This document shows, piece after piece, positions 35,569 through 47,954 of a stretch of DNA of 64,000 bases (positions are counted from its first letter, which is position 1; the number at the start of each line of letters is the position of its first letter). Made by a program: the position numbers and the translations under genes. Source of the DNA: KBS-83 sp051025295 (GTDB lineage Bacteria > Acidobacteriota > Terriglobia > Terriglobales > Acidobacteriaceae). A model generated the notes under the pieces. That model was not told where the DNA came from, searched no databases, and saw only the letters and a program-made list of their open reading frames with translations. The stretch is taken from the NCBI GenBank assembly GCA_051025295.1, contig JBMGJV010000005.1; one strand, given 5' to 3'.

Positions 35569-37782
35569 CTAGTGCAGGGTGAGCCGGAAGAGGTTCCGGT
35601 GCATGGTCGTCTTCATGTAGGCGTAACTAGTTGGTGCGCCCGCAGCGAAGAGGAAGCCGCGCGGAACCGACGTCGCGCCCCGGATCTCACTCGCCTCCGC
35701 GTTCGCCACGATGCCGCCCGGTGGCAACGCCGGGAGAGTGTCGCCGACGCCAATCGGAATCGCAAGGCTGCGGCCCGGCTTGTCGTCTGTGGCCTGTTCT
35801 GTCTGAATGAAGAGATACCGTCCATCCGCCGACCAGATCGGAAGACAATACGACGCACACAGGCGAACCGGCGGGCCCCCATCGAGCGGGATCGCTGCGG
35901 GCGCGGGTTGATTGCTCGATGGCAGATTCGGCACACCCGCAATCAGCCACCGACCACCGGGTGACACGCCGTTGAACTCCACCACGTGATACGGCACCGC
36001 CCGGATCGGGGCTGATAGAGAATCCTTCACGCGCCCGATGTAATCAGAGCTGCCTTCGGCAAACATGGCGTAGATCGCGCCATCGCGGCCAAACTGCGGG
36101 GACAACGCACCCCGTGCGCGCCATCTCACGGGCACGGAGGACCGGTTCGCCGGCGCGGTCCAGAGCTCACTGATCCCGTCCGCACCCTGCGTCGTGTAGG
36201 CGACCCTGTCGCCATCCGGGGCAATGTCGTATCCCAGGATCGCAATGCCCGGAAGCACTGCTTCGCTACTGCCGGTAGCTGGCGAGTACCGCCACAGCTC
36301 TGCTCCTGAACCCGCCGTCCTGCGGCGCAGCAGGAAGTAGAGCGCTGAACCATCCCGCACAAACCGCGGAGGCGGGGTATCCAGCACCTCGCCCTCCGAT
36401 GAGATCGGCCGGTCACTCGCTGAATCGTGTAGCCACAGAGTGCGCTCGTTCGTGCCCAGCGAGGTAATGATTGAGTCGCCAGACTGGTCGACGGCTAGCC
36501 CGTCTTCCTCCGTCGGCCCAAACGTTATCTGCTGCGGCGCGCCGTGCGGAAAACGCTGACGCCAGAGGTGACTCTCTTCCCGCACCACGCTGTCGAAGTA
36601 CATCCACGAGCCGTCGCGCGACCAGCCCGCTGCAATGCAAGGGCCACTCGGACCGACCTGCCGGGTCGGCGCGCTGCCGTCCAGCGGCACTAGCCGGCAG
36701 GGACCCCAGTCGCCGCTGCCCGCCATCTCCACCGCCAGCGCCCACTTGCGATCGGGCGAGGCGTGCGCATCGTGCACCATGCCACGTTCATGCTCGGGGA
36801 AATACAGGTCTCGCTGCGCACCTTCTGTGAGCGTGCCGGTGACCAATCCCAGGTGGATGCCGCTACGCGCCTTTGAGAACAGCAGCCTGTCATTGTCCAG
36901 CCAACTCAGCCCGGCGGCGTCGTGCAGAAAAAGCTGCGGATTGCCGCCGAAGAGAGATACCGCATAGGTCGAAAACTCCACCCCTTCGAGAACTGTATAG
37001 ACCACCTGCGATCCGTCCGGCGAGAACCGCAGCCCGTACTTCGGGCGGCGATCCGCCGTCAGCAGCCGTGGCTCTCCACCTGGCAGCGCCTGGACATAAA
37101 TGGGGTCCTCCGACAGGAACCCGTGAGAGCCGCGAAGAAACGCGACCATATGCCCGTCAGGAGACACTGCCGGTGTGACCGCCGAATCCGTGAGGTCAGT
37201 GAGTTGCATGTAGTCGATCTCTGGCCGGCGAACACGCGCGTGGTACACAGCGCTTCCCATTGCGACCGCAAGCGCGACCACAGTTGCCATCGCAAGCCAT
37301 CGCCAGACGCGCAAGTGTTGCGGCGTTTTCGGCGCGTCGCCTGCTGGGCCGCTCGATGATTCGGGCGTAGCCTCGACTGCTGAAAGAACGGAGGCAGATT
37401 CAGACGCGCCGAATGCACTGTTGTGGGCTCGAGCGCCGTTCGTCGCAGCCGTGACGCTGACGGCAGCCAGAAAGCGATAGCCCTTACCCGTCACTGTCTG
37501 GATGTAGCGGGGATCGTCGCTGTCATCGCGCAGCGCATAGCGCGCCTTGCGAATGGCTGTATTGATGCCGTGTTCGACGTCGACGAACACTTCCGCGCCC
37601 CAGAGTCGCTCCGCGATCTCGGTGCGGCTGACCAGCTCTCCATTGCGTTCGACCAGCAGCAGCAGCAGTTCGAGCGGCTTGCGTTCGAGCCGCAGCGGGT
37701 ATCCCGCGCGACTCAGCGTGGAGCCGTCGCGCTCCAGCCGGAACTCACCGAACTCGAATGCCTGCTGCGTCACGGACCCCAT
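35569..37782 (-). CDS. Membrane-bound winged-helix regulator fused to a beta-propeller
   Basis: A 737-residue one-component sensor. Residues about 8-106 are an OmpR/CadC-type winged helix (GYPLRLERKPLELLLLLV, ending VTGKGYRFLA). One membrane helix lies at about 160-180, and the rest is a TolB/WD40-like propeller with repeated VSPDGH, RFSPDGSQ, ASPDRK and APDGDR motifs. The N-terminal DNA-binding domain is cytoplasmic, and the propeller outside would sense a signal. The start ATG follows GGGGGAGAGGG. The CYTH gene is convergent; no obvious target is adjacent. Confidence 0.88.
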   Translation of the reverse strand: MGSVTQQAFEFGEFRLERDGSTLSRAGYPLRLERKPLELLLLLVERNGELVSRTEIAERLWGAEVFVDVEHGINTAIRKARYALRDDSDDPRYIQTVTGKGYRFLAAVSVTAATNGARAHNSAFGASESASVLSAVEATPESSSGPAGDAPKTPQHLRVWRWLAMATVVALAVAMGSAVYHARVRRPEIDYMQLTDLTDSAVTPAVSPDGHMVAFLRGSHGFLSEDPIYVQALPGGEPRLLTADRRPKYGLRFSPDGSQVVYTVLEGVEFSTYAVSLFGGNPQLFLHDAAGLSWLDNDRLLFSKARSGIHLGLVTGTLTEGAQRDLYFPEHERGMVHDAHASPDRKWALAVEMAGSGDWGPCRLVPLDGSAPTRQVGPSGPCIAAGWSRDGSWMYFDSVVREESHLWRQRFPHGAPQQITFGPTEEDGLAVDQSGDSIITSLGTNERTLWLHDSASDRPISSEGEVLDTPPPRFVRDGSALYFLLRRRTAGSGAELWRYSPATGSSEAVLPGIAILGYDIAPDGDRVAYTTQGADGISELWTAPANRSSVPVRWRARGALSPQFGRDGAIYAMFAEGSSDYIGRVKDSLSAPIRAVPYHVVEFNGVSPGGRWLIAGVPNLPSSNQPAPAAIPLDGGPPVRLCASYCLPIWSADGRYLFIQTEQATDDKPGRSLAIPIGVGDTLPALPPGGIVANAEASEIRGATSVPRGFLFAAGAPTSYAYMKTTMHRNLFRLTLH

Positions 37783-37963
37783 GGCCCTCTCCCCCGCAGG
37801 AGCTGCCGGAGTGTTTCGCCTTGACCGATGCAAGTCCATGACAGCAAAAGCTCTCCGGCTTCACCTGAACTTCACCACGAAGTCACCCGCGCGCCATTGT
37901 CCTCCTGCGGCGAAAGGGCGCTACTTACGGTCAGCCGGTGCGAACCGGCCCAAGGGGGATCCT

Positions 37964-38584
37964 ATGAATCGCATCTACCAACGCCTGCTGCCGAGTTTCG
38001 GCATGCTGATCTTGCTGCTCAGTACCTCGTTTGCCGCCCGCGCAAGCTGCGGCCTCGCCGGTGGGCGAGCGCACCCAGTCTCCATGACTCTGCCGCACGG
38101 GACGCCAGGATCTCTGCTGGCGATCAGCGATGCGGACGATGCTACTCCATCGATTGTGGGGATGTGGCATGTCAAATTCATCGCCGAACGCAATGCCGAA
38201 GGACCACCGGACGGCACACTGATCGACAACGCACTCGTCGTCTGGCACAGCGATCACACAGAGATCATGAACTCGGCCCGGCCGCCGCAGGATGGCGACT
38301 TCTGCCTGGGCGTCTGGGAAGAGGTCGGCACGCGCACCTACAAGCTGAACCACTTCGCATGGCTGGCCAATGACACCGCCAACGCTCCCGGCGGGATCGG
38401 GAAACCCTCCGGACCGACCCGCATCCGGCAGACCGTCACGCTAAGCCCGGACGGTCACACCTTTCGGGGCACCTTCAGCCTGGACGCCTACGACACCTCC
38501 GGCAATAACGTCACGCACATCGGGGGTGATGTGATCGCCACGCGCGTGACCCTGGGCACCGGGACCGGGGACCTGCTGAAGTAG
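37964..38584 (+). CDS. Secreted hypothetical protein
   Basis: A 206-residue protein from the ATG at 37964, preceded by AAGGGGGAT. A signal peptide (LLPSFGMLILLLSTSFAARA) precedes a domain with IVGMWHVKFIA, LVVWHSDHTEIMNSARPP, FCLGVWEEVGTRTYKLNHFAW and SPDGHTFRGTFSLDAYD. This is a lipocalin-like/META-type beta pattern seen in exported acidobacterial proteins; I cannot name a family. It starts divergently from the propeller regulator, 181 bases away. Confidence 0.7.
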   Translation: MNRIYQRLLPSFGMLILLLSTSFAARASCGLAGGRAHPVSMTLPHGTPGSLLAISDADDATPSIVGMWHVKFIAERNAEGPPDGTLIDNALVVWHSDHTEIMNSARPPQDGDFCLGVWEEVGTRTYKLNHFAWLANDTANAPGGIGKPSGPTRIRQTVTLSPDGHTFRGTFSLDAYDTSGNNVTHIGGDVIATRVTLGTGTGDLLK

Positions 38585-38610
38585 CTCGGCCGAGGCATGG
38601 AAAACAAAAA

Positions 38611-38630
38611 GGACGGGCCTCGGCCCGTCC
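38611..38630. terminator. Bidirectional terminator between hypothetical gene and secA
   Basis: GGACGGGCC and GGCCCGTCC form a 9-bp stem with a 2-base centre, preceded by AAAAA and followed by TTTT. It can end transcripts of both convergent genes. Confidence 0.85.
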
Positions 38631-38657
38631 TTTTACTCTTGTGAATGATCGCTGGGA

Positions 38658-41771
<3,114 letters not shown>

Positions 41772-41896
41772 AGAGTTCCTCTGGGGCCAAGCGATATCCG
41801 GCCCGAAACACCATTTTACGCGATCAGGAGGGCACGGAACGCGACCGCTGCGTCACAGACGCGCCCCGACCGAGGTGCAATCCGTCCGCTGCCACG

Positions 41897-42823
41897 CTAC
41901 TTCGCCCGCGGATGCGTCCGATCGTAGACCTCCGCGACCTGCCGCACCGTGAGCTGGGTGTAGCGCTGCGTGGTGGACAGCCGCTCATGCCCAAGCAGCT
42001 CCTGGATCGCGCGGAGGTCCGCCCCCTCCTCCAGCATATGGGTGCCGAAGGCGTGGCGCAGCGTGTGCGGGTGGGTCTCCGGCGCCATGCCGTGCTGGAT
42101 CGCGATGCGTTTCACAATTCGACCGACAGAGCGGGTCGTCAGCCGACCGCTCGCCTTCACCCGGGCGCTGATCAGCAATGCGTTCACCGACTTGCGGGCA
42201 GCCTTCAGGCGCTCCTCACGCTCCGGCAGGTAGGTGCGGATGGCCGCGGCAGCCGCATCCCCGAACGGCACCAGCCGCTCCTTCGCACCCTTGCCACGCA
42301 CCAGCAGCGTCCCCGCAGCCCAGCGAATGTGCTTCAGGTCCAGCCCGACCAGCTCTGCATTCCGGATGCCGCAGCCGTATAGCAGCTCGAAGATGACGCG
42401 ATCGCGTGCCGGCCAGCCCGCCTCTTCTTCGTTGGGACCAGCATCGAGCGCGCGGTTGAGCTGCTCGATCGTCGGTACGCGCGGCAGATGCTTTGGCAGC
42501 TTGGGCGTCGACACCAGGGCGGCAGGATTCTGCTCAACATGCCCCATCCGCGCCAGCCACTTGTACCAGGAGCGGATCGCGGCCAACGCTCGCGCGGCAG
42601 AGGCCTTCGATAGCCCGCGGCTATAGAGCTCTGCCAGGTAACCGCGGATGTGCAGGTGCTCGACACGTGTGATGTCGCAGTGCTTGCCAAACTGCTGCTC
42701 GAGGTACGCGGTGAACTGTGCCAGCTCGCGTTGGTAGGCGCGGATCGTGTGCGCCGAGGCCCCTCGCTCACTTTCGAGCATGGCAAGGTACTGCTCACGC
42801 AGCGCGTTAAGGCCCGTGCTCAC
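41897..42823 (-). CDS. xerC: Tyrosine recombinase XerC
   Basis: A 308-residue site-specific recombinase that resolves chromosome dimers at dif. The core-binding N-domain precedes the catalytic residues: Arg in LLYGCGIRNAELVGL, Lys in RGKGAKERLVP, HxxR in HTLRHAFGTHML, His in LLGHERLSTTQ and the nucleophile Tyr in QRYTQL. It ends VYDRTHPRAK, close to the XerC terminus. The GTG start overlaps the stop of xerD by 4 bases, so the two are translated together. Confidence 0.88.
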   Translation of the reverse strand: MSTGLNALREQYLAMLESERGASAHTIRAYQRELAQFTAYLEQQFGKHCDITRVEHLHIRGYLAELYSRGLSKASAARALAAIRSWYKWLARMGHVEQNPAALVSTPKLPKHLPRVPTIEQLNRALDAGPNEEEAGWPARDRVIFELLYGCGIRNAELVGLDLKHIRWAAGTLLVRGKGAKERLVPFGDAAAAAIRTYLPEREERLKAARKSVNALLISARVKASGRLTTRSVGRIVKRIAIQHGMAPETHPHTLRHAFGTHMLEEGADLRAIQELLGHERLSTTQRYTQLTVRQVAEVYDRTHPRAK

Positions 42824-43770
42824 GCGCCGCCCCGCTGCTTGGCACGCGGATGATGCGCGCGATGCACGGCCTTCAGCCGATCGAGCGCGAGATGCGTGTA
42901 CACCTGCGTGGTCCCGATATCGGCGTGGCCCAGCAACGTCTGCACGGTGCGGAGGTCCGCACCGTGGCCCACCATGTGGGTGGCGCAGCTATGGCGCAGC
43001 ATATGCGGGCTGGCCGTCCCACCGGACCTGGTCTTCACCAGCTCCCAGATCCAGCCGCGGGTCAACGTCCTTCCCTGTTGCGACAGAAATAAGCCACCGC
43101 CCGTGTTTCCTTTCGCCAGCAGAGGCCGTCCACGCTCCACGTACTCGGCAAGCGCCTCGACTGCGGCACGCCCCACCGGAACGACGCGCTCCTTGTCGCC
43201 CTTGCCGCGCAGCCGCACCTGCCCAAAGTCCAGCTCCAGGTCCTGCGGCCGCAGGGCGGTCAACTCCGAGACGCGCAGCCCGCCTGCGTAGAGCAGCTCG
43301 AGGATCGCGCGATCGCGCAGCGCCACGGCATCCCCCGCTACGCCTGTCGCAGTCACGGTTGCAGTCTCAAGCATCTCGCTCACTTCGCTCTCGGCCAGCG
43401 CTTTGGGCAGTACCTTCCATGCCTTGGGCGACTCGACATTTACGGTCGGGTCGTGACGGATGCGCTTCTCGAGCAACAGCCATTTGTAGAAGCCGCGCAG
43501 GCAGGAGAGCTTGCGTGCGACCGTGCGCGGCTCGATCTGGTGCAGCCGTAGGTGTTCGACAAAGCCCGACACCTCGCGCTGCTGCGCCGTTTCGAGCACG
43601 GCGTGGGTGCCTTCGAGGTACTCGGCGAACGTGGTCAGATCGCGGCCATACGCCTCGCACGTGAGTGGACGCAGCCCCTTCTCAACCCGCAGGTAAAGCA
43701 GGTAATCGCGCAACAGTGCCGCGTTGGAGCCCGCCGCCACACCCTGATTATCTGTTCTGTGTGTGTACAA
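42820..43770 (-). CDS. xerD: Tyrosine recombinase XerD
   Basis: A 316-residue partner of XerC. Catalytic features: GLRVSELTAL with Arg, RGKGDKERVVP, HMLRHSCATHMV and LLGHADIGTTQVYTH with the Tyr. The end ALDRLKAVHRAHHPRA is close to E. coli XerD, which decides the C/D assignment. A TTG at 43770 is the longest start and has no clear ribosome site, so the true start is uncertain. Tandem, overlapping xerD-xerC is unusual compared with the separated E. coli genes. Confidence 0.85.
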   Translation of the reverse strand: MYTHRTDNQGVAAGSNAALLRDYLLYLRVEKGLRPLTCEAYGRDLTTFAEYLEGTHAVLETAQQREVSGFVEHLRLHQIEPRTVARKLSCLRGFYKWLLLEKRIRHDPTVNVESPKAWKVLPKALAESEVSEMLETATVTATGVAGDAVALRDRAILELLYAGGLRVSELTALRPQDLELDFGQVRLRGKGDKERVVPVGRAAVEALAEYVERGRPLLAKGNTGGGLFLSQQGRTLTRGWIWELVKTRSGGTASPHMLRHSCATHMVGHGADLRTVQTLLGHADIGTTQVYTHLALDRLKAVHRAHHPRAKQRGGA

Positions 43771-43889
43771 GGTGCGCTGGGTCGACGCCGCGAACCTACT
43801 TCGTTATGGCGGGTATGTGTCGGCCCGCACAGGTGCTGATGACACAGGGCCGGCCCTGCTCCCTATTCCTGCGCACCTGCACCCTGCTG

Positions 43890-45326
43890 TTAAATCTTCT
43901 GTCGCCGCCAGCGTCCCTGCCGGAACAGCACGATGCTCGCAGCGACCATGAACACCTCTGCAATCACGACGGAGGCGAACACGCCGTTCTCGCGCAGCGG
44001 CGTCTTGTGCGCCAGCCACCAGGATAGCGGCAGCTCGAGGATCCAGAAGCCGACCAGGTTGACCAGTGTCGGGGTCAGCGTGTCGCCCGCGCCGTTGAAG
44101 GCCTGCAGCAGCACCATGCCGTAAGCCCACAGGATGTTGCCGCTCGAGAAGATGCGTAGTGAGTCGGCAGCCACATGCGCGACGGCCGGGTCGCTCGTGA
44201 ACAGGTGCACAATCTGCGGCGCGAAGATGAAGAAGACCACCCCCATCGAGCCAAGGAAGATCATGTTGTACAGCCCGGTGCGCCACACCGAGGCAGCCGC
44301 GCGATCTGGCCTTCCCGCGCCCAGGTTCTGCCCGACCAGCGTAGCCGCGGCATTGCTCAGCCCCCACGACGGCAGCAGGATAAAGATGATGATGCGAATG
44401 CCGACCGTGTAGCCGGCGAGCGCGCTCGCGCCGAAGACGCTGACGATGCGCACCAGCACCAGCCAGCTCGCCTGGCCGATCATGAACTGCAGGATGCCGC
44501 TTGCGGCGACGCGGATCAGCTTCACCATGACGCCGAGGTTCAGCCGCATCTGCCGCATGCCGATGCGCAACCTCTCTGTGCCCCGGGCAAGCCGATAAAA
44601 CTGATACAGCACGCCGATGCTGCGTCCGGTCAGCGTCGCTGCCGCCGCACCGGTGACACCCAGCTTCGGAAAGGGGCCCCAGCCGAAGATCAGGCAGGGA
44701 TCGAGCGCCAGGTTGATGATGTTCGCCACCCAGAGCAGCCGCATCGCGATTGCGGCGTCGCCAGCCCCGCGGAAGATGGCGTTGTTCAGGAACAGCAGCA
44801 GCAGCACACCGCCACCGCCGAGCGCGATACGTGTGTAGCCCGCGCCAGTGGCGACGATCTCCGGCGTACCGCCGGCCAGCCGCAGCAGTTGGGGCGCGTA
44901 GTGGATGCACGGCACCGCGATCATTACAGATACCGCGAGCGAGAGCAGGATGCCCTGCATCGCCGCCACGGCTGCGCCTTCGGAGTCCCTCTCGCCGATG
45001 CGCCGTGCCACCATCGCTGCCGTCGAGAGGCCCAGCCCGAGGCCGACCGCGATGATCAGCGTCAGCATCGACTCGGTCAGCCCGACGGTTGCTATCGCAT
45101 TCGGGCCGAGCCGCCCTACCCAGAAGATGTCCACCACCGCGAACAGCGACTCGAGCACCATCTCGAGCACCATCGGGATCGCAAGCAGCAGGATCGCGCG
45201 GTTCAGGTTGCCCTTGGTGTAGTCGCGATGCGAGCCACGCAGCGCCTCGAGTATGGAGGGCCAGAGGCCGGGCTCGCGCGACTCGGCGCGCTCGTCACTC
45301 GAGAGGGTCGGTTGCACGGAGCGCAC
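43890..45326 (-). CDS. MATE-family efflux transporter
   Basis: A 478-residue inner-membrane exporter with about 12 helices in two repeats. The first repeat has MVLEMVLESLFAVVDIFWVG and the second, similarly placed, has LVRIVSVFGASALAGYTVG. MATE proteins export cationic drugs, multidrug compounds or precursors using Na+ or H+. The specificity is unknown. The start is a GTG at 45326; the gene stands 51 bases after the stop of the DUF1906 gene on the same strand. Confidence 0.9.
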   Translation of the reverse strand: MRSVQPTLSSDERAESREPGLWPSILEALRGSHRDYTKGNLNRAILLLAIPMVLEMVLESLFAVVDIFWVGRLGPNAIATVGLTESMLTLIIAVGLGLGLSTAAMVARRIGERDSEGAAVAAMQGILLSLAVSVMIAVPCIHYAPQLLRLAGGTPEIVATGAGYTRIALGGGGVLLLLFLNNAIFRGAGDAAIAMRLLWVANIINLALDPCLIFGWGPFPKLGVTGAAAATLTGRSIGVLYQFYRLARGTERLRIGMRQMRLNLGVMVKLIRVAASGILQFMIGQASWLVLVRIVSVFGASALAGYTVGIRIIIFILLPSWGLSNAAATLVGQNLGAGRPDRAAASVWRTGLYNMIFLGSMGVVFFIFAPQIVHLFTSDPAVAHVAADSLRIFSSGNILWAYGMVLLQAFNGAGDTLTPTLVNLVGFWILELPLSWWLAHKTPLRENGVFASVVIAEVFMVAASIVLFRQGRWRRQKI

Positions 45327-45377
45327 CTTTCACTGAGGCGTTTGTGCAGCGACACGCCTGCCCTGCCCGGAAGGCGA

Positions 45378-46244
45378 CTAGCGACCGCCGGAGGGGTCTG
45401 AGGAGTCTGCTGCGTCGAGGTCTACGAACCCATACTGCCCGTGATACACACCCGGCGCATAGCACTGATTGTCGGCGTCATAATTTTTCGGACAACCGCC
45501 GGTAAATTGCGCGCGCCGCGGCGACAGCGCGTACTGCCACATGATGGCGTTGGGTAGCCCGAGCTCGGGCGAGGGACGCGGCGGCTTCGGCAGCACGGTG
45601 CACCCGGGGGACGGCGGGCACTCATCGCGTGCCACCCACAGCGGAATCTTCCATGACCCCGCCTGGCGCAACAGGTCCTGCGCCGTGTTCACGGTAGCGC
45701 CGTTGCCATCGTCCACAGGAATGCCCGAGCAGTAGACGCCTGCGCGCCATCCCGCGCGGCGCATGCCATCCACGAAGCCGAGAATGTAGTTGAGCTGCTC
45801 CGGCAACAGGCGCCCGCCCTCCTCCTGGTCGAGAAAGACCAGCGTGCCTTTGGGGAAGCCTTCCTTCACCGCCGAAGCGATCGCTGCCGCAGCATCGGCG
45901 CGACCCAGCGATGCGGCATCCTTGCCCTTTAGATCCTTGTCGACCTTGCCGTTCCAGAGCACCGCGAAGCCGAAGCCGCGGTCGCGCAACAGCGCTCGCT
46001 TCCCTGTCCAGGAGTTGGCGGTCTCGCCCGGGGGCGCGTTCAGCCAGTAGCCGGTGAAGGCAAAGGTGCGGTGCAGCGCTCCGAGCAGCGAGTCGCCGGG
46101 GTAGTCATTGCGATCCATGCCCGTAAAAGTCAGTCGGGTGGGTGGGGCGGAGGCTGACGCGTCCTGCGCCCGGGCCACGCCGCTCGACAGCACACATGCA
46201 CTTAGCAGGACCGCTGCTCTCAAAAGGGCGGGGCTTGTCTTCAT
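45378..46244 (-). CDS. Exported DUF1906 (glycoside hydrolase-like) protein
   Basis: A 288-residue protein with a signal peptide (AVLLSACVLSSGVARA). The domain has FTGMDRNDYPGD, FTGYWLNAP, FGFAVLWNG, GTLVFLDQEEGGRLL, AGWRAGVYCSG and AIMWQYA, the pattern of the DUF1906/Rv2525c GH25-like TIM barrel. The conserved Glu/Gln positions of GH25 lysozymes are only partly recognisable. It might act on or bind the cell wall. The start is ATG 46244; it is divergent from the HAD gene. Confidence 0.72.
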   Translation of the reverse strand: MKTSPALLRAAVLLSACVLSSGVARAQDASASAPPTRLTFTGMDRNDYPGDSLLGALHRTFAFTGYWLNAPPGETANSWTGKRALLRDRGFGFAVLWNGKVDKDLKGKDAASLGRADAAAAIASAVKEGFPKGTLVFLDQEEGGRLLPEQLNYILGFVDGMRRAGWRAGVYCSGIPVDDGNGATVNTAQDLLRQAGSWKIPLWVARDECPPSPGCTVLPKPPRPSPELGLPNAIMWQYALSPRRAQFTGGCPKNYDADNQCYAPGVYHGQYGFVDLDAADSSDPSGGR

Positions 46245-46360
46245 CTATGTTCGCGTCGCTCCGTCCATGGGGCATCCGGCAATTTCGACCGGGTAGCGCC
46301 CGCGGGGTCGTTGCTGGTACAGCTTTACCACGGCTCGGTATCATGGCCGGAGGAGAACGC

Positions 46361-47104
46361 TTGACCCCGACTCTTCCTGCACACCTCTCGGCCCGCGACT
46401 TCCATCAGGCCGTGCTCGCCGCATCTCCCCGCGTGGCCGTCTTCGACTGCGACGGTACGTTGTGGAGCGGCGATGCCGGCTTCGGCTTCATGCAGTGGTC
46501 CATCTCGACGGGCCTGGTTTCGCGCAATGCCGCCGACTGGATGGACTCGCGCTACCGCCTCTACCGCACGGGCGAGATCTCGGAGCTCGCCATCTGTGGC
46601 GAGATGGTGCAGCTCTACACCGGGCTTGAAGAGTCCGAAATGCGTGAAGCAGCCGCGGTCTACGTGCGCGATCATGTGCGCGCGAATGTCTTCGCCGAGA
46701 TGACGGCGCTGATCGCCGACCTGCAGGCGCGCGACTGCGAGATCTGGGCTGTCAGTTCCACGAACAACTGGGTGATCGAGGAGGGTGTGCGTCCCTTCGG
46801 CATCTCGGCCGACCGCATTCTCTGCGCAAGGGTTGCCGTGGTCGATGGCCTCACCACCAGCCGCCTGCTCGACGTACCGACCGATGAGGGCAAGGCGCTG
46901 TCTCTCCAGCGTGTCGATCGCGGGCAGCCCGATGTGGTCTTCGGCAACTCGATTCACGATGCCGCCATGCTTGCGCTGGCGCGCGCTCCGTTCGCCGTGA
47001 ACCCCACACCCGGCTTGATCGACATCGCCGGCGAGCGCGGCTGGCCTGTCTTTATTCCTGCTGCGATCACAGCCCGCAAGACCAACGACGCAGCCCAGGG
47101 ATGA
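46361..47104 (+). CDS. HAD-IB family phosphatase (SerB-like)
   Basis: A 247-residue HAD hydrolase. Motif I FDCDGTLWSG has the nucleophile Asp, motif II is VSSTN, and motif III/IV is VVFGNSIHDAAML. The size and insert match the HAD-IB group near phosphoserine phosphatase. A TTG at 46361 lies right behind GGAGGAG and fits better than the ATG at 46343. Its stop overlaps the next gene's ATG by 4 bases, linking it to the BtuF-like protein. Confidence 0.82.
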   Translation: MTPTLPAHLSARDFHQAVLAASPRVAVFDCDGTLWSGDAGFGFMQWSISTGLVSRNAADWMDSRYRLYRTGEISELAICGEMVQLYTGLEESEMREAAAVYVRDHVRANVFAEMTALIADLQARDCEIWAVSSTNNWVIEEGVRPFGISADRILCARVAVVDGLTTSRLLDVPTDEGKALSLQRVDRGQPDVVFGNSIHDAAMLALARAPFAVNPTPGLIDIAGERGWPVFIPAAITARKTNDAAQG

Positions 47105-47919
47105 CTGCCTCTCCCGGGCTGCGCATCGTCTCGCTTCAGCCCAGTGTCAGCATCATCCTGGACCACCTGGGCGCCCTGGACACGCTGGTGGGCTGCACCA
47201 AATACTGCGTCGAGGCGGTACCCGCACTCGCCGGGCGACCCATCACGGTCGTCAAGGACTCCTGGTCCTGCACCACGGACGAGATCCTCAGCGCACGACC
47301 GAATCTCGTCGTCGCCTGCGTTCCCTACCGCATGGAGTCACTCGCCGCGCTGCTCAAGGCGGGCTGCCCCGTGGTCACGCTCGCGCCCCGCACGCTCGCG
47401 GACATCGTGGGTGACATCCGTTTGCTCGGCTCCATCGTTCTTCGAACACTGGAGGCAGAGGCGCTCGTGCAATCGATGGATCAGCAGATCGAAGCCGTGC
47501 GGGCTGCCATCGCGGACCGTCCGCGCCCGACGGTCTACTGCGAGGAGTGGGGCAAGCCACTCATCCATTCGCAGCCGTGGGTGGCGGAGCTGGTGGAGGC
47601 GGCTGGCGGCCGCTTTCTCGGCACGCCCGCGGCCCAGACGACTCCCGAGGCCGTGGCTGCGGCCGACCCTGACGCCATGATCTTCTGCTGGTGCGGCGCC
47701 GGCGATCGCGTGCCGCTCGACCGCGTCATCGAACGGCGCGGCTGGCGGGACCTGAAGGCAGCCCGCTCGGCGCGCGTCTTTTGCATTGCGGATGAGTGGC
47801 TAAACAGCCCCGCGCCCAGCATTCTGCGTGGCTTACGAGCCATCGCACTCGCCCTCCACCCCGACCGTTTCGGCACAAGTTTCACGCCGGGCGAACAACC
47901 GCGCGGCCTGTCCATATAG
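47101..47919 (+). CDS. BtuF-like cobalamin/metal-binding protein without signal peptide
   Basis: A 272-residue helical-backbone metal receptor of the periplasmic binding-protein type. Motifs: LRIVSLQPSVSIILDHLGA, LVGCTKYC, VVACVPYRMES, TVYCEEWGKPLIHSQPW and WLNSPAPSILRGL. This group includes BtuF and the cytosolic-looking cobalamin-binding proteins. No signal peptide or lipobox precedes it, and no BtuCD genes are near, so it may act inside the cell. The start ATG overlaps the HAD gene stop. Confidence 0.8.
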   Translation: MTASPGLRIVSLQPSVSIILDHLGALDTLVGCTKYCVEAVPALAGRPITVVKDSWSCTTDEILSARPNLVVACVPYRMESLAALLKAGCPVVTLAPRTLADIVGDIRLLGSIVLRTLEAEALVQSMDQQIEAVRAAIADRPRPTVYCEEWGKPLIHSQPWVAELVEAAGGRFLGTPAAQTTPEAVAAADPDAMIFCWCGAGDRVPLDRVIERRGWRDLKAARSARVFCIADEWLNSPAPSILRGLRAIALALHPDRFGTSFTPGEQPRGLSI

Positions 47920-47954
47920 TCCCGAGGCAGCATTTCACCATCTAGACACTTCAG

